Origin: Streptomyces aurantiacus JA 4570
GTDB taxonomy: Bacteria; Actinomycetota; Actinomycetes; Streptomycetales; Streptomycetaceae
Direction: 5' to 3'
Length of the DNA stretch: 64,000 bases
NCBI RefSeq assembly: GCF_000414115.1
Contig: NZ_AOPZ01000017.1
Location: forward strand, 107,520 to 171,519
Below are positions 15,489 through 24,388 of the stretch, piece by piece. The position numbers and the translations under genes were made by a program. Numbering within the stretch: position 1 is the stretch's first letter; each line of letters begins with the position of its first letter. Below the pieces are notes generated by a model. The model was not told where the DNA came from. It made no database searches and saw nothing but the letters and a program-made list of their open reading frames with translations.

Positions 15489-16586
15489 ATGAAGATCGTC
15501 GTGGCAGGTGCCGGGTACGCCGGGACCCTGGCGGCGAACCGGCTGGCGAAGAAGGTGCCGGAGGCGGAGATCACCGTCGTCAATCCGCGCCCGGACTTCG
15601 TCGAACGGGTACGGCTGCACCAGCACGTCGCCGGCACCGGAAAGGTCGCGACGCCTCTCGCGGAGATGCTGCGCGCGGGCGTCGCGGTGCGGCTGGCGGC
15701 CGTGGAGAAGATCGGTGACGGCAGCGTGACCCTGGACACCGGGGAGTCCGCGGACTTCGACCACCTGGTGCTGGCCGTGGGGAGCACGGTCACAGCACTG
15801 CCGGGCACGGTCCCGGTGGGAACGTGGGAGGGCGCGGAGTACGCCCGCACGGCACTGGCGGACCTTCCCCCGGGCGCCACGGTCACGGTCATCGGTACCG
15901 GAGCGACCGGCATCGAGACCGCCGCCGAGGTCGCCGACGGGCGTCCCGACCTGCGCGTACGGCTGGTGGGGAACCGGCTCGCGGCCACCTTCTCCGACGG
16001 CGCCCGGCGTCGAGTGCGCGCCGGCCTGGAGCGATTGAAGGTGTCGGTCCTCGAGGACTCCGTGACCGAAGTACTGCGCGGGGAGAAGGGCGCCGACAGC
16101 GTGCGCCTGCGGTCGGACGCGAACGGGGAATTGCGTTCCGACCTGACCCTGTGGGCCGTCCTCGGCAGCATTCCCGACCTGGCGGAGCGAAGCGGCCTGG
16201 AGGTCGACGACCGGGGCCGCGCCGTCGTCGACCGGTATCTGCGCAGTGTGAGCGACCCGCGGATCTTCGTCGTCGGCGATTGCGCCGCCGTCCCCGGCTC
16301 CCGCGCGGCCTGCCAGACGGCGGGCCCCCAAGGAGCCCACGCGGCCGACACGTTGGCCCGGCTGATCCGGGGCCGCGAGCCCGAGCCGTACTCCATGGGG
16401 TACTTCGGCACGGGGCTCACCCTCGGCCGGCGGGACGGCGTGATCCAGCTGTCCCGGCGCGACGACAGCGCGCGGCGGCACTACCTCGCCGGCCGTCCCG
16501 CGGTCGTACTCAAGGAAGGCGCGACCCGGGGAGCCAAGTACGGCTCTCGCACCGCCACCATCACCTGGCTGTCCGGACCGAAGTGA
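15489..16586 (+). CDS. FAD-dependent pyridine nucleotide-disulfide-type oxidoreductase (NDH-2/AIF-like)
   Basis: A 365-residue flavoprotein. The N-terminal FAD Rossmann motif VVAGAGYAGTLAANRLA is followed by FDHLVLAVGS, a second nucleotide-binding motif VIGTGATGIETAAEVA (about residue 137) for NAD(P)H, and the C-terminal FAD motif DPRIFVVGDCAAV. This is the two-dinucleotide-domain layout of type II NADH dehydrogenases and AIF-like oxidoreductases, and no redox-active CxxC is visible. The ATG at 15489 has CAGGAGG upstream at the right spacing. It is followed after 74 bp by an FAD monooxygenase on the same strand. The two could form a redox pair, but the substrate is not evident. Confidence 0.86.
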   Translation: MKIVVAGAGYAGTLAANRLAKKVPEAEITVVNPRPDFVERVRLHQHVAGTGKVATPLAEMLRAGVAVRLAAVEKIGDGSVTLDTGESADFDHLVLAVGSTVTALPGTVPVGTWEGAEYARTALADLPPGATVTVIGTGATGIETAAEVADGRPDLRVRLVGNRLAATFSDGARRRVRAGLERLKVSVLEDSVTEVLRGEKGADSVRLRSDANGELRSDLTLWAVLGSIPDLAERSGLEVDDRGRAVVDRYLRSVSDPRIFVVGDCAAVPGSRAACQTAGPQGAHAADTLARLIRGREPEPYSMGYFGTGLTLGRRDGVIQLSRRDDSARRHYLAGRPAVVLKEGATRGAKYGSRTATITWLSGPK

Positions 16587-16660
16587 CCGGCCCGCTCCTC
16601 GACTTGACGCGCTGCCCGCGCGGCACACAGCTCCAGACACGCCCAGGGAAGGGGACTGCC

Positions 16661-17887
16661 ATGTCCGACGCACGCAAGGGAGGCCGGGCGCTGGTGGTCG
16701 GGCTCGGCATCGCGGGCATCGCCACCGCGGTGCGGCTGCGGCAGATCGGCTGGGATCCGGTCGTGGTCGAGCGGGCGCCGACCCGTCGCTCGGGCGGGTA
16801 CTACATCGCGCTGTTCGGCTCGGGCGTCGCCTCCGCGCGGCGGCTCGGCGTGCTGGAGCGGATCGGCGACCGCAGCGGGCCGGGGGTCGCCCTGTACGAC
16901 GTCGACCGCAACGGCAACCGTCGCCCCAGAGTGCACCTGGGAGCCCTGGACGGAGGCCCCCGCCCGCTGTTGCGCGGCGATGTGGAACAAGGGCTTTTCG
17001 CGGCGCTGCCGGACGATGTGGAGATCCGCTACTCGACCGTGCCCACCCGCATCGTCCAGGACGATTCCGGCGCGCGGGTCACACTGCGCGACACCGCGTC
17101 CGACACCACCGCCGACGAGCGCTTCGACCTCGTCGTGGGCGCCGACGGCATGCGCTCCACGGTGCGGGGGCTGGCCTTCGGCCCCCGACGCCACCTGTAC
17201 CCGATGAACTACATGATCGGCGTCACCCTCCTGGACGGGCCGGTCGACGGATTCGGCCTGTCCGACGGGCTGATCCTGGCCGAGCCGGGACGTTCGGCGT
17301 GGGCCTTCCCCTTCGCCGACCGCGCGCCGAGCCTGCTGTTCTCGTACCGCACCCAAAACGTCGACGCCGAGTTCAGCCGTCCCCCGATCGAGTCCCTCCG
17401 CGCCGCGTTCGGTCCCGAGCCGACCGGCCCGCTGCTGGAAGGACTGCTGACCCGCTACGAGCAGGCCCCCGACGCCCTGTTCGACTCGGTGCAGCAGGTG
17501 AGAATGGACAGCTGGCACCGCGGCCGAGTCGTGCTGATCGGCGACGCCGCCTGGTGCATGACCCTGTACTCGGGCATGGGGGTCTCCAGCGGGATCGCCG
17601 GCGGGGAGCTGCTGGGCACCATGCTCCGGCGCCACCACGGCGACGTGCACGGCGCGTTGCGGGCCTGGGAGGCGCGGATGAGGCCGTTCATCCGTACGCA
17701 GCAGGACAGCGCGCTGGTCAGCGGGCGGCGGATGTTCACCCCGCAGGACCGCAAAGAGCTGATCGTGCGCGCGGGGATGAGCCGCCTGATGCGCGCGCCC
17801 GGCCTCGGCAAGGCCATCTGCAGGAAACTGCTCGACAGCAAGGACATGCGGGCGAAGAACGTCGATGTCGCCGCGCCCTGGGCGTAG
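16661..17887 (+). CDS. FAD-dependent monooxygenase (PHBH fold)
   Basis: A 408-residue class A flavoprotein monooxygenase. The GxGxxG dinucleotide motif reads VVGLGIAGIATAVRLRQIGW near the N-terminus; the middle motif FDLVVGADGMRSTVR (DG motif, about residue 155) and the late GRVVLIGDAAWCMTLYSG (GD motif, about 290) are all present. Such enzymes hydroxylate or epoxidise aromatic or polyketide-like substrates using NAD(P)H. The ATG at 16661 is preceded by AGGGAAGGGG. It probably shares a transcript with the oxidoreductase upstream. No biosynthetic genes surround it, so whether it serves resistance (drug inactivation) or biosynthesis is unknown. Confidence 0.87.
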   Translation: MSDARKGGRALVVGLGIAGIATAVRLRQIGWDPVVVERAPTRRSGGYYIALFGSGVASARRLGVLERIGDRSGPGVALYDVDRNGNRRPRVHLGALDGGPRPLLRGDVEQGLFAALPDDVEIRYSTVPTRIVQDDSGARVTLRDTASDTTADERFDLVVGADGMRSTVRGLAFGPRRHLYPMNYMIGVTLLDGPVDGFGLSDGLILAEPGRSAWAFPFADRAPSLLFSYRTQNVDAEFSRPPIESLRAAFGPEPTGPLLEGLLTRYEQAPDALFDSVQQVRMDSWHRGRVVLIGDAAWCMTLYSGMGVSSGIAGGELLGTMLRRHHGDVHGALRAWEARMRPFIRTQQDSALVSGRRMFTPQDRKELIVRAGMSRLMRAPGLGKAICRKLLDSKDMRAKNVDVAAPWA

Positions 17888-18045
17888 GCGGCCGGGGCCC
17901 GCGAGGCCAGGGCACGGGCGGCCGGGGACGGGCTCGGGCAGCATGAGAAACTGTCCGACTTCGGGTGAGTGGGCGAGGGGGCACCCCCCTTCGGCGGGTT
18001 CACGGACCATACTGGTCGGGCCCCGACCACTGACAGAACGATTCC

Positions 18046-19194
18046 ATGGCCAAGAACACCGCTTCCTCGACCACCGCCCCCGACACCGCGTGGCTGGGGC
18101 GCGGGCGCCACCCCGGGCCCGAGCCCGAGCAGGACGTCCGGCGCAACCTGATCGCCCTCAAGGCGGCCGGGGTGCTCGACGACTTCCTGGACCTCGACCC
18201 CGTCGAGGCGGCCCGCGCCACCGTCCTGCACCCGCGGGACGAGGCCGCCGACCCCGGCCCGTCGGCCCGCCGCCTCTTCGAGGCCCGCTGGCGCGTGGCC
18301 GACGACGTCACGGTGCGCGCCCAGCTGACGACGTACGACCCCGAGGGCCGCCGCAAGGAGGGCGAGGGCGTCACCTGGGTCCTCGCCGCCGAGGCGGAGC
18401 AGCCGTGGGACGCGCGCTGGCCCTCGCCCGCCACCATGTTCTGGCCGGACAGCGACCAGGTCCCCTGGGACCACGACACGGTGCCGGACGTACGCCTGCG
18501 CACGACGAACCAGCTGCCGAAGGACGACGACGAGCTGCGCCGCCGGCTGCGGGACTGCACCCGCGAGAGCTGGTTCCTCCACGTCGTGGTGCACGAGGCG
18601 ATGACGCCGGACGCGAAGGGGCAGCAGCCGATCTCGACGTTCCTGCCCCCGGGCCTGCGGCACCGGGTCGTCGAGCACCGCGGCACGCCGGAACAGGCAC
18701 AGATCGCCGACTTCGCGATGAAGCGGGAGCTGGGCGTGCGGATGCCGCGCGGCGGCGCCGTCGTCCTGCCCACGGCGCAGGGCCCGGAGTACGACGCCGA
18801 GCGCTTCACCGTACGCAGTGTGTTCCTCGACGGCTCGGAACCGGCCGAACTCCTCGACAGGATCAAGGAGTTCGCTGCGCTGCCGCGTCCGCTGCCCGCC
18901 GACGCCGAGCGCGCCCTGACGCGGCTGCGCCAGGGCTGGCACCTGCTCACCCCGGACGAGGAGCTGGCCCACGCCCAGAACATGGTGACCAAGTACGCCG
19001 AGGCGCTCGACGCCATGACGAAGTCCCGTGATCTGTACCGCGAGGCGGCCGAGGCGGCGAACGCCGCGCTGGCCGAGGTGACCGGCGGCGACGCGGCGGC
19101 CCAGCCGGCCGCGCCGGGCTCGGCCAAGGCGGGCGGCTCACCGCTGGGCGCCCTCACGAAGGCGTTCGGGCGCTTCCGGGAACCGAAGAAGTAG
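18046..19194 (+). CDS. hypothetical protein with C-terminal coiled coil
   Basis: A 382-residue soluble protein of unknown function. The N-terminus contains WLGRGRHPGPEPEQDVRRNL and a conserved-looking central alpha/beta part (WFLHVVVHEAMTPDAKGQQP, PPGLRHRVVEHRGTPEQ). Residues about 300-350 form a probable helix or coiled coil (AQNMVTKYAEALDAMTKSRD), and the tail is low-complexity and basic. No catalytic motif was recognised. It converges on the CHAT-STAND gene with 17 bp between stops, so it is not in that operon; co-function is possible but unsupported. The ATG at 18046 lacks an obvious ribosome binding site. Confidence 0.65.
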   Translation: MAKNTASSTTAPDTAWLGRGRHPGPEPEQDVRRNLIALKAAGVLDDFLDLDPVEAARATVLHPRDEAADPGPSARRLFEARWRVADDVTVRAQLTTYDPEGRRKEGEGVTWVLAAEAEQPWDARWPSPATMFWPDSDQVPWDHDTVPDVRLRTTNQLPKDDDELRRRLRDCTRESWFLHVVVHEAMTPDAKGQQPISTFLPPGLRHRVVEHRGTPEQAQIADFAMKRELGVRMPRGGAVVLPTAQGPEYDAERFTVRSVFLDGSEPAELLDRIKEFAALPRPLPADAERALTRLRQGWHLLTPDEELAHAQNMVTKYAEALDAMTKSRDLYREAAEAANAALAEVTGGDAAAQPAAPGSAKAGGSPLGALTKAFGRFREPKK

Positions 19195-19211
19195 CTCTCG
19201 AGGACAGGCTC

Positions 19212-22200
19212 TCAGAGCCGGTCCAGGATCTGCTGGACGGTGAGCTCCTCGATGCCGGGGTCGGGTGGCGGTGGTGGTTCCTCCATGGGTTCGATGCGCT
19301 CCCGGTACCGGGCGGCGAGCACGCGGAGGGCGGCCAGGGTCACGCGGGAAGGGTCCTCGGTCGGCAGGCCGGCGGACTGTTCGTCGGTGAGCCATTCCAC
19401 GGCCGGAACGCCGAGTTCACTGGTGACGCGGCCGGTCCGCCCGTCCGGCGGCCGCGCCGGCAGCAGGACGTGGTCGGTGGGGAGCGGGGCCTGGTGGACG
19501 GTGTCGCCCCACACGAGGACGGCGTAGGACCGGTCGGGCAGCTCGTCGCCGTAGCTGTAGCGCACGCCGGGGAAGGTCCAGCCCTCCTCCTCGTGGAAAC
19601 GGGTGCGGAGCCGATCCGTCTCCTCGATGGCGGTGCCGCCGAGCGCGGAGTCGAAGAAGCGGCCCACGTCCCGGGTCACCAGGACCCGGAGCGGCAGCTT
19701 GCGGTAGTGCGCCGACTCGGCGGCCCGCTGCCAGAGGTGTTCCTCGTAGCCGTTCCCGGACTCCCTGGCGAGGTCGGCGAGTTCCTCCAGGATCTCGTGC
19801 TCCAGCTCCGCGTGGGGAATCTGCCGGGCGAGCGAGCGGGCACCGAGGAGACACGTGCGGGCGCGGTGTTGGGCGTGGTCGGCGCGGTGGGCGGCGGCGA
19901 GCTCGCGGAGCGTGCCCACGGCCAGGGTGTGCCCTTGGTGACTCGCCTCGGCCGGCTGGAGCCGGAGCCGGACCAGGGCGGTGAGCTGCTCGGCGGCGGC
20001 GCGATGGTCCTGGTTGCCGCGCGCGGCCTCGGCGAGCAGCCCGCGGACCTCGGCCTCCTGCCAGCCCCCGGCCACCGCGGCCAGCGCCTCGGCGAGGGGC
20101 TGCCCGGCCGCGGCGAACCGCTCCGCGCCCAGCAGCAGCCTGCCGAGCTGGATGAGCCGCGGCACCCGGGCCTCCGGGTCCGGCTCCAGTTCGAGGACGC
20201 GGCGCAGCGCCGACTCGCGCTCGTCGACCAGGCCGCCGCTCCCCTCGGCCGCGGCGCAGAACGACTCCCAGGCACGGCGTTCCCGGGCGGCAAGGCCCTG
20301 GATGCGGGCCAGCGAAGCCGCCTCGCGGGACATCTCGAGGACCTCGCCCACCTTGTCCGCCTCGTCCATGGCGCTCTCGGACGTCACGTCGTACTGCTCG
20401 ACGGCCGCGAGGAGCAGGTCGACGCGGTACGTCGGTGAGCGGAACTCCTCCTGGCGCAGCAGCCGTTCCTGGAGCAGCCGGTCGGCGCCCTTCTTGTCGC
20501 CGAGACGCCTGCGGCACTGCACGCGTCCGCTGAGCGCGGAGAGTTCGCTCGCCTCGTCGTGCAGCGCGGACGCCTTGTGGGAGGTGATCGCGTAGTGCTG
20601 TTCGGCGTCCTCGTACGCGCCGCGGTGGAGGGCGATGCTGCCGCGCAGCAGGTCGTGGCCCACGTCGAGACGTGCGTAGTTCAGGGTCCGGTTGAGCGCG
20701 CTGATCTTGTCGGCGAGCTTCTCCGCCTGTTCCACTTCGCCGAGGTCCAGCCAGTTGTGCGCCGCGTCCAGCAGGACCACGGAGGCGTTGCGGGGCTGCC
20801 CGAGCTGCTCGTACACCTTGAGGATGACGGCCAGTTCGCCCTCCGCCGCGCGGTAGTCGCCGCGGTCGAGGAGCACCGCGCACACCCGGTCGAATCTGAC
20901 GGCGTTGGCGTGGCCGCCGCCGTCCCGGATGGTCCGGGCGATGCCCTCGGCCTCGTCCAACAGGGCCTTGATCGTGGGGTGTTGGGTTCTGTCGCCGGTC
21001 ATGGCGAGGACGCGGGCGAGGGTGCGCAGCGCGAAGACGAGGACGGGCTGGATCCCGCCGTGCCCGCGGGCCAGTTCGATGGCCTCCGTCAGCATGTCCC
21101 GGCGCGAGGTGTCCGGCGTGTTCGGCAGGTGGAAGGTGAACTCGCAGACGACGGTCGCCAGCGTCTCGGCCCGCTCGCGGTCCGTCTCGGGCGGGTATGT
21201 CGTCAGTGCCTCGTCGAAGTAGCGGATGGCCTCGCTCACATGGCCGAGTTCGCTCTCGGCGGCGGCGAGAACGCGGTAGAGCCGGTGCTCGGGGGCGCGC
21301 GGGAGGATCTGGTGGCAGAGCGCGGCGACTTCGCCGTAGCGGCCGTACGTGTCGTGGATCTCGGCGAGGGCCACGGTGGCGTCGACGGCGAGTCCGCTGT
21401 CGCCGCCCTCGAGCGCGAGCCGCCGCACCTCCTGGAGCAGCGGCTCGTCGAGACGTCGTACGTCCGGCTCGTCGAGGAAGTCGCCCAGTTCGGCCGCGAG
21501 AGCGGTCGCGCACCCGGCCGCCGCCCGGTGCGCCACGGCGTCCTGCGCGGAGAGCCGCCCGCGCAGCAGCAGCGGCACGACGAACCGCGGTGCCCCGTCC
21601 CGCCAGGTGCGCTCCAGGAGGTTCAGCCCGGCGAGCCGGTCGGCGTGTTCGAGCGCCTGGTCCGCCGGCTCCTGGGTGAGCCGGGCGAGCGTTCCGCAGG
21701 GGACCGGGGTGTGATACGGCGCCGCGGCCTGGAGCAGCCGAGTGCTCGCCGGGGAGACCTTCGACAGCAGGAGGGGCAGCGCGATGTCGGCGTCCAGCAT
21801 GCGGTCGCGGGTCTCGCGCATGCGTACGCGCAGCAGGTCGTCGCCGACGTCGATGCCCTGGCTCGCCGCCCGGAACAGGTTCTCGAGCAGGCGCGGGTTG
21901 TCGCCGGCGGCCTCGCGGATGGTGTCGATCCGCTCCGGCGTGAGGCCGCCCGCGGGATGGTCCTCGCTGAGCCGGTCGGTCAGGCGGTCGATGAGCCGGC
22001 CGATCTCCTCGGCGCGCGGCGGGGCGAGCGTGATGGTGCCGAAGTCCTCGGTGCACGGCAGGCGCAGCGGGTACCTGCTGGTGACGACGACGCGATGGCC
22101 GCTACGCGTCGGCGCGAGGGCGGTGACGAGCCGCGTCAGCACCTCGACGGCCTCCGGCCGGGGGATCGGCCGCTCGCCCTCCATGGCGATGTCGGTGACC

Positions 22201-23783
22201 GTCCGCTCGTCCGGCCGGAAGCTGGACTCGAACTCGTCCAGCCAGAACAGCAGATTGCCCGGGTAGCGCTCGAAGGCCGCGGGAAGCCGCGCCAGGAAGG
22301 ACGGGGCACTGCCCGCGCCCTCCAGTACGTCCGCGAGGCGCGGGTCGGCCATGAGGACACGCCGGAGGTAGTCCTCGGTGAGGTAGTCGTCGCCCAGCCG
22401 CAGGACGACGAGGTGGAACTGGTCGGCCAGGCGCTGGCAGACCCGGCCCACCAGCGTCGTCTTGCCGATGCCGCCCATGCCGTGGACCACGAGTCCGGGC
22501 CGGGCATCGCGGACGTCGCCGAAGGGGTGCAGCATCCGGATGGCCTGCTGCACCTGGCGCCGCCGGCCGACGAACCGCAGCGGATCCGGGTAGGTGGGCT
22601 CGGCCTTGCCCGGGGTGCGCTCGACGGCGACCATGGCGTCCCTGGGCCTGCGGGCGCCGCCGCGTTCGCGGGCGGGCTCGACGAGCGGCCCCGGCGGGTC
22701 GCCCCGCAGGTACATGCGCAGCAGGTGCCAGTAGGGCACCTCGGTGTTCATCTCGCCGTACGTCTTGGCGAGTGCCGTGGTCGGCGAGACGCCCCGGGCC
22801 AGCCACCGGTAGAAGATCGCGGCCGCCCGGGTCGCCGCGCTGTCGGCCACGGGCCGTCCCCAGCCGAGCACGACGGGCGCGGTTCCGCGCGCGAGCCGCT
22901 CCGCGAGCGAGGCCACGGCACCGGCGTCGGCGGCCTCACCCGTGCGGCAGCCGGACAGGAACAGCACGCGGGCCCGGCCCGCGAGACAGCGGTGCAGGTC
23001 CTGCAGTCCGGCCTGCCGGGGTCTGCCCATCCGGTCCTCGGTCAGGAACTTGGGCTCGTCGTAGGCGTGCACGGCGTGCCCCGTGAGGTGGACGACGTCG
23101 ACGGCGCCGTCCGCGTGGTCGTGGATCCGCTCCTCCAGCTCGTCGAGGTCGCCGGACTCCTCGACCTCGAGGTCGATGCCCTGCCGCCGGGTCGCCTCCC
23201 AGATGCTGCCCTGCTCGGCGTCGTGGTCGAGCGAGCTCTCTGCGTCCGGGGCCAGGTCGGGCGCGCACGCCATGAACACGAGGCGCAGGGAACGCGCGGC
23301 GAGCGGGCGGGCCGCCGACGGGCGGGGCACGCACCGCACCGGAACGACGGGGTGGGGGGCGGTGACGAGGAACGTCCGGCCGTCGTGGAGGAGTTCCCAC
23401 GGCAGGTGCGCGAAGCGGGCCGCGTCGTGTCCGACGTCGATCCCGAGGACGAGGACGTCCCACTCGCCGCCCGCCGTCCGCTCGGTGTACGCGGACAGCA
23501 ACCGCTGCGGTGTGTCGATGAGGGCGTACAGCTCCCGGCCGTACGCGACGAGGGCCGCCAGCCGGCGGGCGCGTTCCTCCGGGTCGGCGGGCAGTTCGGC
23601 GTAGTAGTCCGTCTCCGCGCGGTCGATCCGCTCCTGGACCTCCCGCAGGGGGACGTCGACGGGGGCCGCCTGCTGTCCCGGCCCCTGGCCGGGAGCAGGG
23701 CCGGGGCCGTGGCCGTAGTCGTAATGGAGGCGTATGGAGTCGGCCTTCGTCTGGTCGATGCGGACGCTGATGAAACGCTCCAT
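19212..23783 (-). CDS. CHAT protease - STAND NTPase - TPR protein (candidate conflict-system effector)
   Basis: A 1523-residue multidomain protein. Residues 1-360 form a CHAT (caspase-like) protease domain with the His of VVHLTGHAVH (His236) and the Cys of LFLSGCRTGE (Cys279), the expected catalytic dyad. Residues about 400-700 are a STAND/NB-ARC-type NTPase with Walker A GMGGIGKT (435-442) and Walker B LLFWLDEF (511-518). From about 760 to 1350 there are many TPR-like helical pairs. The last part (about 1360-1475), with RTRFHEEEGWTFPGVRYSYG then DELPDRSYAVLVWGD, resembles a segment of the FlhA/HrcV cytoplasmic domain. The layout fits a signal-activated protease switch. It follows the EACC1-like gene by 24 bp on the same strand. 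Confidence 0.9.
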   Translation of the reverse strand: MERFISVRIDQTKADSIRLHYDYGHGPGPAPGQGPGQQAAPVDVPLREVQERIDRAETDYYAELPADPEERARRLAALVAYGRELYALIDTPQRLLSAYTERTAGGEWDVLVLGIDVGHDAARFAHLPWELLHDGRTFLVTAPHPVVPVRCVPRPSAARPLAARSLRLVFMACAPDLAPDAESSLDHDAEQGSIWEATRRQGIDLEVEESGDLDELEERIHDHADGAVDVVHLTGHAVHAYDEPKFLTEDRMGRPRQAGLQDLHRCLAGRARVLFLSGCRTGEAADAGAVASLAERLARGTAPVVLGWGRPVADSAATRAAAIFYRWLARGVSPTTALAKTYGEMNTEVPYWHLLRMYLRGDPPGPLVEPARERGGARRPRDAMVAVERTPGKAEPTYPDPLRFVGRRRQVQQAIRMLHPFGDVRDARPGLVVHGMGGIGKTTLVGRVCQRLADQFHLVVLRLGDDYLTEDYLRRVLMADPRLADVLEGAGSAPSFLARLPAAFERYPGNLLFWLDEFESSFRPDERTVTDIAMEGERPIPRPEAVEVLTRLVTALAPTRSGHRVVVTSRYPLRLPCTEDFGTITLAPPRAEEIGRLIDRLTDRLSEDHPAGGLTPERIDTIREAAGDNPRLLENLFRAASQGIDVGDDLLRVRMRETRDRMLDADIALPLLLSKVSPASTRLLQAAAPYHTPVPCGTLARLTQEPADQALEHADRLAGLNLLERTWRDGAPRFVVPLLLRGRLSAQDAVAHRAAAGCATALAAELGDFLDEPDVRRLDEPLLQEVRRLALEGGDSGLAVDATVALAEIHDTYGRYGEVAALCHQILPRAPEHRLYRVLAAAESELGHVSEAIRYFDEALTTYPPETDRERAETLATVVCEFTFHLPNTPDTSRRDMLTEAIELARGHGGIQPVLVFALRTLARVLAMTGDRTQHPTIKALLDEAEGIARTIRDGGGHANAVRFDRVCAVLLDRGDYRAAEGELAVILKVYEQLGQPRNASVVLLDAAHNWLDLGEVEQAEKLADKISALNRTLNYARLDVGHDLLRGSIALHRGAYEDAEQHYAITSHKASALHDEASELSALSGRVQCRRRLGDKKGADRLLQERLLRQEEFRSPTYRVDLLLAAVEQYDVTSESAMDEADKVGEVLEMSREAASLARIQGLAARERRAWESFCAAAEGSGGLVDERESALRRVLELEPDPEARVPRLIQLGRLLLGAERFAAAGQPLAEALAAVAGGWQEAEVRGLLAEAARGNQDHRAAAEQLTALVRLRLQPAEASHQGHTLAVGTLRELAAAHRADHAQHRARTCLLGARSLARQIPHAELEHEILEELADLARESGNGYEEHLWQRAAESAHYRKLPLRVLVTRDVGRFFDSALGGTAIEETDRLRTRFHEEEGWTFPGVRYSYGDELPDRSYAVLVWGDTVHQAPLPTDHVLLPARPPDGRTGRVTSELGVPAVEWLTDEQSAGLPTEDPSRVTLAALRVLAARYRERIEPMEEPPPPPDPGIEELTVQQILDRL

Positions 23784-23807
23784 GGCGGTCTGCCCCGTCG
23801 ATCGAGC

Positions 23808-24215
23808 CTATGCGCCGTCCCGACCGGCGCCGGAACCACTGCCCGGGCCCGGCTCCGGGCCGGGATCCGGATCGGCGGACGCCTGCCGGAAGAGCCGCTC
23901 CAGGTCTTCCGGGCCCAGGTTCTCCAGGAGCTGCCCGCGGTCGGCGACCACCACGACGATCCGCTCGACCGAGGGGCCCGAGCCCCGCGCTCCGCCGTCA
24001 CGCCACCTCCGGCACCAGCGCACCATCTGGTCGGCCAGCGCCGCAGACCCCGCCAGAATGCCGACGACGGCCGCGGCCGCGCTCACCGGGTCCTTGTGGT
24101 CCTTCGGCGTGCTGGTCTCCGTGAGGCGAGCGGCCCCTTGGGAAAGCGCCACCAACTCCGCCGCCGCACGCTCGGCGTCGCGCCCCTGGACATGAATCCG
24201 CACCGTGTCCCCCAT
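23808..24215 (-). CDS. EACC1-like small protein (effector-associated constant component)
   Basis: A 135-residue protein. The order is: beta strand (TVRIHVQGRD), helix (AAAELVALSQGA), strand, a central hydrophobic helix (AAVVGILAGSAALADQMVRW) followed by CRRWRDGG, then a strand pair (VERIVVVVADRGQLLENL) and a final helix GPEDLERLFRQA. This order matches the family called EACC1 in the literature on NTP-dependent conflict systems, where it is encoded beside variable effectors such as CHAT-STAND proteins. The ATG at 24215 is chosen over upstream in-frame starts because the protein-like sequence begins there. It ends in a Gly/Pro/Ser-rich tail. The match rests on pattern recognition, not on a profile search. 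Confidence 0.68.
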   Translation of the reverse strand: MGDTVRIHVQGRDAERAAAELVALSQGAARLTETSTPKDHKDPVSAAAAVVGILAGSAALADQMVRWCRRWRDGGARGSGPSVERIVVVVADRGQLLENLGPEDLERLFRQASADPDPGPEPGPGSGSGAGRDGA

Positions 24216-24362
24216 TGCCCCGCCCCGCCGAATACTCCGTATTGTCCCGGGCGCGAACTGGCGGTGAGAAGCGGGACGACGACGTAGAAAACCTACGGAT
24301 ACGGCGCGCGGACCACGCCGGTCGGACGGGCCGAGCTGCCGACCGGCCCCTGGCATCCCCAG

Positions 24363-24381
24363 CTATACACTCTGTGTATAG
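24363..24381. promoter_or_regulatory. perfect dyad CTATACAC-N3-GTGTATAG over a likely -10
   Basis: Two 8-bp arms (24363-24370 and 24374-24381) are perfectly complementary around TCT. The right arm ends in TATAGT (24377-24382), a good -10 hexamer placed only 6 bp before the ATG at 24389, so the transcript would be leaderless or nearly so. A bound repressor would cover the -10. The cognate regulator is unknown. Confidence 0.6.
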
Positions 24382-24388
24382 TTCCCTC

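Noticed and set aside
15824..16660. Apparent fusion of the FAD oxidoreductase to the downstream monooxygenase
   Set aside because: The + frame leading into the monooxygenase is an out-of-frame reading of the oxidoreductase. The monooxygenase has its own ATG and ribosome binding site at 16661.
18046..19194. Third component of the EACC1/CHAT system
   Set aside because: It is convergent with the CHAT gene, on its own transcript, and shows no domain linked to such systems; kept as hypothetical only.
20559..24287. 1242-codon open frame on the + strand
   Set aside because: It is the antisense shadow of the CHAT-STAND gene, kept open by G/C third-position bias. It is Val/Glu/Gly/Arg-rich, has no domains and no ribosome binding site.
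24363..24381. BldD box reading of the dyad
   Set aside because: The arms resemble it superficially, but the centre (TCT between CACs and GTGs) and spacing do not fit the BldD consensus.
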